NCBI GenBank assembly: GCA_947258905.1
Contig: CAMYKF010000681.1
Coordinates: 1-12,913, forward strand
DNA length: 12,913 nt
Direction: 5' to 3'
Source of the DNA: an uncultured Pirellulaceae bacterium
Lineage (GTDB): Bacteria; Planctomycetota; Planctomycetia; Pirellulales; Pirellulaceae
Part shown: one piece after another, positions 7,031 to 12,913 of the stretch
Numbering within the stretch: the first letter of the stretch is position 1
Layout of the letters: each line of letters opens with the position of its first letter
Notes under the pieces: generated by a model
Told to the model about the DNA's origin: nothing
Seen by the model: the letters and a program-made list of their open reading frames with translations, nothing else
Databases searched by the model: none
Translations under genes and position numbers: made by a program

Positions 7031-7905
7031 TGAGCATGCATCCATCGTCTTCCGAACTCGAATACCTCGACGACTTGCTAATCGAGCAGGCAGTTCACGG
7101 CTTGTCTGATGCCGAGCGCGTCGAACTGGACCAGTTGTCCCGCCGTTTCAAGGTGACCGACGATGATCGCTTCGAGTCGGCGATTGCCGCACTGGATCTG
7201 GCAGCGTATTGCGGCCAGCGGCCCGATGAAATGCCGGCGGACTTGCGTCAGCGAGTGCTGGAAGACGCTCCTCATTACGTAACGGCCGAAGATCCGGCGT
7301 CCGCACTGGATTCCGGCGAGATCGACAGGGTCGTGTTGCCCATGTCGACCCTGCAGCCGCCAAAGCCTGCCGTCTGGACGTCACGGGAGAAGTGGTTTGG
7401 GCTGGCCGCCGCCGCCAGTTTGCTGATCGCCCTGGCAAGTCTGCTGGGATTATTCGGATCGCCGGGTGGTTACGAGCAACCGGGCCGGACGATACCCAGT
7501 CTGGCTCAGCAATATCAGGATCTGGTGGACAGCGAGGGAACCGTTGCGGTTGCCTGGGCCGTCAATGACAACTCCGGTGGTTCGCAGCCCGCTGGCAATG
7601 TCGTGTGGAACAACGACCGGCAGGAAGGCTTCATGCGTCTGGACGGTCTGGCCGTCAACGACCCGACGGTCGAACAATACCAGTTGTGGATTTTTGATTC
7701 GGCACGCTCAGATGAACTTCCCGTTGATGGTGGCGTTTTCGATGTGACATCCGAGGGCGAAATCATCATTCCTGTTGACGCCAGGTTGCCAATCACCGAG
7801 GCAACCAGGTTCGCGATCACGATCGAACAGCCGGGTGGTGTGGTCAAGTCCGAGCGGGAACGTCTGCCGTTGCTGGCCGTGATCGAGGAAGCGGCGGCCC
7901 CCTAG
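7030..7905 (+). CDS. RskA-like membrane anti-sigma factor
   Basis: This 291-residue protein has three parts. The cytoplasmic N-terminal helical domain (about 1-80; LDDLLIEQAVHGLSDAERVELDQL) would bind the sigma factor; it lacks the His-x3-Cys-x2-Cys zinc motif, as RskA of mycobacteria does. A single membrane helix follows (about 122-143, GLAAAASLLIALASLLGLFG). The extracytoplasmic domain (about 165-285) has the RskA signature: GLAV..PTVEQYQLWIFD (YQLW 217-220), GGVFDV, then FAITIEQPGGV. Such proteins hold an ECF sigma factor at the membrane until regulated proteolysis releases it. The start overlaps the sigma stop codon (TGATG), so the two are made together. It belongs with the fasciclin gene two places upstream. 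The signal sensed is unknown. Confidence 0.92.
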   Translation: MSMHPSSSELEYLDDLLIEQAVHGLSDAERVELDQLSRRFKVTDDDRFESAIAALDLAAYCGQRPDEMPADLRQRVLEDAPHYVTAEDPASALDSGEIDRVVLPMSTLQPPKPAVWTSREKWFGLAAAASLLIALASLLGLFGSPGGYEQPGRTIPSLAQQYQDLVDSEGTVAVAWAVNDNSGGSQPAGNVVWNNDRQEGFMRLDGLAVNDPTVEQYQLWIFDSARSDELPVDGGVFDVTSEGEIIIPVDARLPITEATRFAITIEQPGGVVKSERERLPLLAVIEEAAAP

Positions 7906-7923
7906 CTGCATTCCTTGCAGCTA
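7903..7923. terminator. Perfect 8-bp hairpin overlapping the anti-sigma stop codon
   Basis: TAGCTGCA (7903-7910, including the stop codon TAG) pairs perfectly with TGCAGCTA (7916-7923) around the loop ttcct. No T-run follows on either strand, so it is at best a weak terminator or an mRNA-end structure between convergent genes. Confidence 0.35.
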
Positions 7924-8043
7924 ACGCGATGAACGAGGCGGCTCACCGCGTTTCACTCGTCAACGTGCGAGTTCTTGATCTGGAGGTCAACTATTTCCCA
8001 CCCGATACTGCATCGGATGATCGGCGGCTGGTACGACGGGCAA

Positions 8044-8128
8044 GTAGCCGGATTCGCAAGAATTCGGGCCTTGTCGCACCGGAACGCCCGAAGTTTTGCG
8101 AACTTCGGCTACGGCAACTTCGGCTACG
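8044..8128. repeat. REP-like nested inverted repeat between convergent genes
   Basis: The arm at 8044-8067 (gtagccggattcgcaagaattcgg) is an imperfect reverse complement of 8088-8112 (ccgaagttttgcgaacttcggctac), across a 20-nt spacer. The right arm is itself a perfect hairpin: CCGAAGTT (8088-8095), loop ttgcg, AACTTCGG (8101-8108). AACTTCGGCTACG is then repeated directly at 8101-8113 and 8116-8128, 15 bp apart. It lies just beyond the hydrolase stop codon. The shape is that of a repetitive extragenic palindrome; I recall similar palindromes scattered in planctomycete genomes but cannot confirm this here. The rest of the 234-bp gap (7906-8139) shows nothing else apart from the hairpin at 7903-7923. 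Confidence 0.7.
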
Positions 8129-8139
8129 AGCCAGATGAA

Positions 8140-9489
8140 TTACTCGCCTCCCTCGACGTTTTCCTGCAGCCACTGGATGCCGCGGCGAATGTTGCCGTAG
8201 GGATCGTCGACCCAGCCGTGACCGCCACTGTACAGTTGCAACCGTGTTTTGGCTCCGGCATTTCCCAGTTGTTCGACGGCGACCCGCGCGTGCCGGTCGA
8301 TGGGAATCCAGTCGCCTGGTGAGTGCAGAATGAAATAGGGATGTCCCTCGGCGCCGGAGATGTCCGAAATATTTTGCGGATGAAAGACGCTCATCGCCAC
8401 AAAGGTGCCGGTTACCGGACTATCATCCAGAACCGAGTTGACGTACAGCGGGGGTCCTCCGGATGACCAGCCAAGTGCAAACACGTTTTGTTCGTCAATT
8501 TCGGTGCAGGTTTTCAGATCCTCAACCGCGGCCTTGATGAATTGCTCGGTGGTGAACTCGCCGTCTTGCGGGTTTAGTTTCTCGCTCGGCCAGACAACGC
8601 GGTTCTCATCGTCAGACCAGACTGGAGCAACCAGTTGCACTGCGACATAGTCTTCGGGCAAGGCGTGCATGTGAATCCGGCGACAGAACGGATGAAAATC
8701 GGCTGACCCATCGCCACCGGGCAGAATCAACATGACTTTCCAGCCGGACTCGGGCATGGTCGCGCCCTCGCGTGGTCCGATCTGAAAGTATGATTGTTTC
8801 TCATCACCGTCGATCGTTCGCTGCTCGGCAGGAAAGCCTTCAAACTCCTGTTCCTGCCGGCGGGCGTCGCGGACTTTTTCGGAGTCACGGAAACTGGCGA
8901 CGGCGGCCGTGAGATCCGGGATCGGTGTGTTCTGTGCATCCTCCGGGAATCCGGACTTGTTGTCGGCCCACCACTGTGCCCACCATTCAGGAGTCTGGGC
9001 ATCGTTGGTGTCGATTCCGGTCATTCTTTCCCATGATTCCTCACGCATGTCGACGCAGCGTGTTGACTCATCGGCCAGCATCCAGCCGACTAGCACGGGA
9101 ATGACACGGGCGTCGTTATGTTCGCAAAGGGCATTGCCCAGGTACTCGATGTCATACCCGGCCCACGACGGACAGCCTTGCCTGACCCATTCGATCTTGC
9201 CTTCCAGCGTGTCGAGCGATTCGGGATACGGTTCGTAGTTCAGGGCATATTGCGTCTTGGCGATGTCAGGTATTAGCGTTTGCCGGGCTGCTTCGGAGTA
9301 AAGGGTCTTGTTGCGTTCCCACCAGCGTCGCCACCACGGCCCATCGTGGTAGGGGTTGTAGTCCACTCCGGTGACATCACGCAGCAGATACGCGCCGATG
9401 CCGAATACGGCGTTGTAAGAATTGTCCGAGTCGATTAAGCCGATGTATTTGGGAATATCGGTGTCGGGACGCGGCGTATTGAGCGCCAT
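8140..9489 (-). CDS. WW-RR-WW repeats fused to alpha/beta hydrolase (probably the severed C-terminal part of the M56 protein)
   Basis: From ATG 9489 the product has 449 residues. It opens with two HEAT-like repeat units, the first carrying WWRRWW (52-57) and the second a degenerate WWAQWW (169-174). A serine hydrolase domain follows (about 250-445): an oxyanion-type PGGDG (257-261), nucleophile motif G-W-S-S-G (340-344, Ser342), Asp393 in SPGDW and His424 in SGGHGW. This is a complete alpha/beta-hydrolase triad, similar to esterase or depolymerase-like families; the substrate is unknown. The open frame extends upstream to 9651, but codons before about 9540 are an out-of-frame reading of the neighbour's last repeat, and no ribosome binding site precedes 9489. 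No signal peptide is present. The protein looks like the lost tail of the M56 gene, so translation as an independent protein is uncertain. Confidence 0.75.
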   Translation of the reverse strand: MALNTPRPDTDIPKYIGLIDSDNSYNAVFGIGAYLLRDVTGVDYNPYHDGPWWRRWWERNKTLYSEAARQTLIPDIAKTQYALNYEPYPESLDTLEGKIEWVRQGCPSWAGYDIEYLGNALCEHNDARVIPVLVGWMLADESTRCVDMREESWERMTGIDTNDAQTPEWWAQWWADNKSGFPEDAQNTPIPDLTAAVASFRDSEKVRDARRQEQEFEGFPAEQRTIDGDEKQSYFQIGPREGATMPESGWKVMLILPGGDGSADFHPFCRRIHMHALPEDYVAVQLVAPVWSDDENRVVWPSEKLNPQDGEFTTEQFIKAAVEDLKTCTEIDEQNVFALGWSSGGPPLYVNSVLDDSPVTGTFVAMSVFHPQNISDISGAEGHPYFILHSPGDWIPIDRHARVAVEQLGNAGAKTRLQLYSGGHGWVDDPYGNIRRGIQWLQENVEGGE

Positions 9490-10447
9490 GTGTTCGATTG
9501 AGTCAATAATCGAGTCGCGCGCCCGCTTGTCATTCGGTTTTGGGCAATTCCGGAATCGGTGTGTTGCGAACCGATTCCGGAAAGCTGTCTTTGTTGGCTT
9601 CCCACCAGCGTCGCCACCAGGCTCCATCATGTGTCGGCATAAACTGAACACCGGTCAATTTGGTCAGGCTATCCCCGCCGATCCAGCGAACCGTCTTGTA
9701 GGAATTGTCCGCATCGATAATCCCGATCAATTTGGGGATATCAACGGCGGTCAGGTATTGTGAATCGCCTCTTTCAATGCCGTCGATAATTCGTTCGTAC
9801 AAATCCTCGGAAACGTCGTTGTTGGCAAGGAACTCGATCTTGCCGTCCAGCGTGTCGAGGATTTCGGGCAGGGGTTCATAGGATCGGCCGTAAGCGGTCT
9901 TGGGCAAATCGGGAATCGCAATAGTTTGCACTTCGGGTGGATACGAAGACTTGTTTTTCTCCCACCAGCGTCGCCACCAGGCACCGTCACTTAATCGTGT
10001 GTACTGCACACCGGTGATGGCGCGCAGGCAGCTCCCGACGTCGGAAATCATTTGCGAAGAGTTATCGGCGTCGAGCACGCCAATCAGGACCGGGATCGCG
10101 GAAGGATCGGAGTGTTCGTCTTCGATTTCATCAAGGGCTGCACCGATATCCAGGCCGGCCGCTTGCCGCTCACGCATCCAGTCCAGCTTGACATCCAGTC
10201 GTTCCATGCCCTCCGGGAACGGAACGTAGCCCTTGCCATGGGCCGATTTGGTCAGCACCGGAATTTCCATTTCCTGAACTTCGGCCGGCAGCGTTTCCCT
10301 GTTCTGCTCCCACCAGCGTCGCCACCAGGCACCGTCGTGATACTTGCGATAGGACACGCCAGTGACGTCGGCCAGGCCAAAATAGCCTGCTCCGTAAACT
10401 GTGTCGTAACTGTTGTCAGCGTCAATGATGCCAATCATGGTCGGGAT
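8914..10447 (-). repeat. Five tandem HEAT-like units with WW-x2-WW motif
   Basis: Each unit of about 116-120 residues reads roughly IP-LIGIIDADNSY, then a G/D-rich stretch, (H/S)DGAWWRRWWE-N, then IP-L-KTA and LD-K-W. The encoding DNA is strikingly conserved: ccaccagcgtcgccaccagg occurs on the plus strand at 9602-9621, 9962-9981 and 10310-10329, and a near copy at 9319-9338. A degenerate fifth box lies around 8968-8985. Box-to-box distances going downstream along the gene are 348, 360, 283 and 351 nt; only 283 is not a multiple of three. Units 1-3 lie in the M56 ORF, units 4-5 in the hydrolase ORF. Confidence 0.85.
9489..9545 (-). other. Frame break within a repeat unit joining the M56 and hydrolase ORFs
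   Basis: The M56 frame ends ...IPELPKTE-stop (TGA 9530-9532). In the frame one base later, the coding sense of the next repeat resumes at once (ND..RARDSIIDSIEH, compare ND..LYERIIDGIER in the preceding unit). About 25 codons present in the other units, which correspond to AYGRSYEPLPEILDTLDGK and flanking residues, are missing. A single out-of-frame deletion of about 65-77 nt accounts for both the missing block and the frame change. Confidence 0.75.
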
Positions 10448-12913
10448 GATCATCGGGTATTTTGTTTCACCCAGATTCGTGGCAATTTTCCACAGTTCGG
10501 ACCTCAGTTTTGAGGCATCTCCGTCGTCGGCCACGGATGCTTCCCACATTTCAACCATCTTTTCAAGTTCCGCATCCAGCGCGATACGCATCGACTGGGG
10601 TGAAATCGCGTGCTCGTTCAACAATCGGCCGATCACCGGGCTGCTAAACGAAATCTGGCCGCTACGCAGCATCAAGTCCAGTCTGGCGGTTAGCCCCGCA
10701 TCAGCAATTGCCTGCTTGAACACGGGACTGTGCCGCGAGCCCTCGCTGATCCGGGTTAATGTAGTTTCCAGATGAATCGAGTCGCTGCCTTCCAGTTCCC
10801 CAATGATCTGTTGAGCCAGGTTATTCATTATCTGTTCATACGTTTTGCCGCGGTTCATCTCGCGCCAGTTTGCGTACGCCTGAGCATTCGGGAACTTCTC
10901 CAGCGTCATCCATTCCAGGTAAGCGCGAGCGGTTTCCTGAAGGTTGGATTCAGCGGACTGCATGCCCAGTTCGAGAATGTCGAAATATTTGGGGTGCACC
11001 GATTCGATAAAGAAGCCGGGTGTAAAGCCCTTCATGATTTGCCGTCGCACGTCCGGCCCAACGTCATTCCAGCATGCACGCAGAATCCGTAGCGGTCGCT
11101 CGCCTTCCATGGAGGACATGGTTGCACCGATGCTGGCGCCGACATTCCAGCGTGCATCGTTCGGGATCGATTTCAGGTGAGCAATCCATTGTTCATCAGG
11201 CGAATCCAGCGTGATGACGGCTGCTTCCGCCACCTCGGGCGGTGTGTCAGCAAGCTCGCGAGCTTGCTTGACAATGCGGAACACCTCGTGGTTCTCCTTC
11301 ACAAAACCTTCATCCCGCCAGGTGGCGAGCAATTCTTCAATGCCGCCGTTCAACCATGAATCGCGAGCAACTCGCAAATGGATGTACATGCTCTGGTGGT
11401 TGACGATGTCGGCGATCAAACCGTGTACGTTGCGTGTTTGCAGGTTTCTGGCTTCGTCCAGCCGCCTGTTGATGTGGCGGGCTACGATGTCGTCGGCCAA
11501 CAAACCGGACGTCGTTGAATACCACTGGCGATACCCTTCGGGATCCCCCTCAAAGTTGCGACCGATCACGCCCTCGATATAGCTGGCAGCAAAATTGCGA
11601 CTGCCACTATCCGGTGAGCTCATACCCAGGTTCATCACCTGGAAGAAGTGCGAGTTGATCTCAGCGTGAGGGTAATAGCCTTTGAGAATTTGCTTGCGAA
11701 CGCTGATCTGGATGTCGTCCCAGCAGCTTTCCAAAATCCGGAAGCCCCGCCCCTCGGGCAATTGGGCAAGTGCCGCCCCGAGATTTCTGCCGACAAACCA
11801 GCGCGCCGTATTGGGGACGCTGGTTAAGTGCTGAACCCACTGCTCGTCCGTCTTGTCTTCGGTATTCTCCGCGGATCCCGATTCGGCGACATTCGCCGAT
11901 TCTTCGTTCGCGGCATTCGGCGAAGCCACTGGAGCATGTGTGCGTAGCAATCCCGTCAGCACAAAACTCATCATTGCCAGCACGACAATCAAGGACGTGA
12001 ACGCTGATCCAGCGCGTGGCGTGCGGCCAGACTCGGACAGGATCAAGGAAACGCGTTCCTTGATGTTGGAATGCCGGGTTGCCATCGCAGAGAATCCCGG
12101 CCGACGCGGATTGGGTGCAAAGGCGATCAGGGATTCAGCAAACTTTTCAGGCGCGTCGGCAAACCGAACCGCCCACGCATCGCAGGCAATCTCGGAAAGT
12201 CGATACATACGGTAGCAGCAATAGTGCACCAGCGGATGCCAGGGCAACAAACAGCGTGTGGTCTCGGCAAGCAGTGCCGACCAGTGATCACGGCGTTTCC
12301 AATGCGCCAATTCATGCGTCAGGATGGCCCGCCAATCCAGTTCCTGATTGTATTCGGCCGGAATGATGATCATTGGCTGGCCCCAACCGCTGATAACCGG
12401 GCACCCGATTCGTTCGGAGCGGCGCAATTGCACCGGTCGGGTTAGGCCAAGATCGCGACAGGCTCGACTCAATGCTGCCTGAAGCTTGTTGTCTGCAGCC
12501 GGCTGGCTCGTGCGAGTGATGCGCAGGGCAGACAAACCCCCGATGATCAATCGCAACAGCAACCATAACGATCCGGCTGCCCAGGTAGCGATCAACAACG
12601 CCCACCAGGGTACCGCTAAGAACCAGGGAGAGTTGTTGGTGACCGAATTGGCAGGTATCACCGGTTGGCCTGGCAAGGCTGCAACCTGGCTTGGCGTTTT
12701 GGATTGCGGCTCCTGCTGGACAGCAACGTCGTCTGTCGCGGCGGGCAGTGTTTGCCACGATGCCGCCGGCGGTCCTGCGGTCATTCCGGGTGTCTGGTGA
12801 TTCATGGCCGCCGAGTCCGCCGACTCAGGCACCGGGCTCATCGGCGAGGAAGGCATGTCCGCCTGCGCTGATGGTTGCGGCGAGGCTTCCGGTAGCGGGC
12901 TGTCAGTGATTGC
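9530..12913 (-). CDS. BlaR1/M56-family membrane zinc metallopeptidase with WW-RR-WW repeats, 5' partial and cut off at 3'
   Basis: The reading frame is open to the window edge. ATG 12856 would give 1108 residues but lacks the first membrane helices of the family, so the true start lies beyond 12913. Numbering from that ATG: Pro/Ala-rich linker (1-75), membrane helix (about 80-106), zinc peptidase domain with HELAH (181-185) and the third ligand Glu222 in SEIACD, then a second visible helix (about 287-304). In BlaR1/MecR1 this peptidase cleaves a cytoplasmic repressor when an outer sensor domain is engaged. The outer part here is an Ala/Glu-rich linker (305-335), two copies of a 217-residue module (from 337 and 554) and three WW-RR-WW repeats (WW at 844, 960, 1080). 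It ends mid-repeat at 1108. A BlaI-type repressor gene would be expected to the right, outside the window. Confidence 0.85.
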   Translation of the reverse strand, partial: AITDSPLPEASPQPSAQADMPSSPMSPVPESADSAAMNHQTPGMTAGPPAASWQTLPAATDDVAVQQEPQSKTPSQVAALPGQPVIPANSVTNNSPWFLAVPWWALLIATWAAGSLWLLLRLIIGGLSALRITRTSQPAADNKLQAALSRACRDLGLTRPVQLRRSERIGCPVISGWGQPMIIIPAEYNQELDWRAILTHELAHWKRRDHWSALLAETTRCLLPWHPLVHYCCYRMYRLSEIACDAWAVRFADAPEKFAESLIAFAPNPRRPGFSAMATRHSNIKERVSLILSESGRTPRAGSAFTSLIVVLAMMSFVLTGLLRTHAPVASPNAANEESANVAESGSAENTEDKTDEQWVQHLTSVPNTARWFVGRNLGAALAQLPEGRGFRILESCWDDIQISVRKQILKGYYPHAEINSHFFQVMNLGMSSPDSGSRNFAASYIEGVIGRNFEGDPEGYRQWYSTTSGLLADDIVARHINRRLDEARNLQTRNVHGLIADIVNHQSMYIHLRVARDSWLNGGIEELLATWRDEGFVKENHEVFRIVKQARELADTPPEVAEAAVITLDSPDEQWIAHLKSIPNDARWNVGASIGATMSSMEGERPLRILRACWNDVGPDVRRQIMKGFTPGFFIESVHPKYFDILELGMQSAESNLQETARAYLEWMTLEKFPNAQAYANWREMNRGKTYEQIMNNLAQQIIGELEGSDSIHLETTLTRISEGSRHSPVFKQAIADAGLTARLDLMLRSGQISFSSPVIGRLLNEHAISPQSMRIALDAELEKMVEMWEASVADDGDASKLRSELWKIATNLGETKYPMIIPTMIGIIDADNSYDTVYGAGYFGLADVTGVSYRKYHDGAWWRRWWEQNRETLPAEVQEMEIPVLTKSAHGKGYVPFPEGMERLDVKLDWMRERQAAGLDIGAALDEIEDEHSDPSAIPVLIGVLDADNSSQMISDVGSCLRAITGVQYTRLSDGAWWRRWWEKNKSSYPPEVQTIAIPDLPKTAYGRSYEPLPEILDTLDGKIEFLANNDVSEDLYERIIDGIERGDSQYLTAVDIPKLIGIIDADNSYKTVRWIGGDSLTKLTGVQFMPTHDGAWWRRWWEANKDSFPESVRNTPIPELPKTE
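10547..11848 (-). repeat. Internal duplication: two 217-residue modules in the M56 protein
   Basis: Residues from 337 (DEQWVQHLTSVPNTARW) and from 554 (DEQWIAHLKSIPNDARW) start homologous modules. They continue in parallel through RILESCWDDI / RILRACWNDV, VRKQILKGYYP / VRRQIMKGFTP, and FFQVMNLGMSSPDS / YFDILELGMQSAES. The conserved Cys-Trp-(Asp/Asn) is at 378-380 and 595-597. Similarity fades after about 100 residues of each copy. The modules look all-helical and have no function I can name. Confidence 0.75.

Noticed and set aside
7929..8322. Small plus-strand ORFs between the anti-sigma gene and the hydrolase
   Set aside because: They translate the REP-like element and the antisense of the hydrolase C-terminus, and have no recognisable start signal.
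9530..9545. Programmed ribosomal frameshifting at cccaaaacc linking the M56 and hydrolase ORFs
   Set aside because: The shift needed is +1, no classical -1 heptamer fits, and about 25 codons of the repeat are missing at the same place. A deletion explains both facts without recoding.
9490..9651. N-terminal extension of the hydrolase ORF back to ATG 9651
   Set aside because: Residues before about 9540 are an out-of-frame translation of the conserved WW-RR-WW box (MMEPGGDAGGKP) and show no repeat similarity.
12800..12856. ATG 12856 as the true start of the M56 protein
   Set aside because: The frame stays open for 19 more codons to the window edge, and the family's first membrane helices are missing, so the start lies outside the window.

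Overview
The window looks like chromosomal DNA from a planctomycete (Rhodopirellula/Blastopirellula-type). The reasons are the moderately GC-rich sequence, a zinc peptidase of the BlaR1/M56 family followed by HEAT-like repeats with a WW-RR-WW motif, a very large exported protein of the kind planctomycetes carry, and intergenic repeats of a style I associate with that phylum. The phylum call rests on gene content recalled from knowledge, not on a search.

Layout, left to right. Positions 1-187 hold three copies and a partial fourth of a 51-58 bp tandem repeat. Next come short direct and inverted repeats, then a sulfatase-fold protein (291-1520, +) whose usual catalytic and metal-binding motifs are degenerate. 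A hairpin with a T-run separates it from a 1313-residue exported protein (1669-5610, +) that begins at a TTG codon with a good ribosome binding site and carries a barrel-like central region and a C-terminal carbohydrate-binding-like domain. A perfect 16-bp stem follows. A three-gene set comes next: a secreted fasciclin-domain protein (5862-6392), an ECF sigma factor (6461-7030) and an RskA-type membrane anti-sigma factor overlapping it (7030-7905). This trio recalls the mycobacterial SigK/RskA regulators, which control the fasciclin proteins MPT70/MPT83.

The right third is on the minus strand and converges on the trio across a 234-bp gap that carries an imperfect, long inverted repeat. A 5'-truncated M56 metallopeptidase (9530 to the window edge) runs into tandem WW-RR-WW repeats. 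It stops abruptly in the middle of a repeat, and the repeats resume in another frame in an ORF that ends in an alpha/beta hydrolase with a complete Ser-Asp-His triad (8140-9489). The spacing of the repeat motif (348, 360, 283, 351 nt) shows that the break coincides with the loss of about 65-77 nt. The two ORFs are best explained as one ancestral gene split by an out-of-frame internal deletion, or by an assembly collapse in a repeat.

If intact, the right-hand protein would have had a BlaR1-like plan: membrane zinc peptidase, long extracytoplasmic repeat stalk, and a serine hydrolase where BlaR1 carries its serine-acylated penicillin sensor. This is the most unusual thing in the window. No tRNA, rRNA, transposase or CRISPR array was seen.
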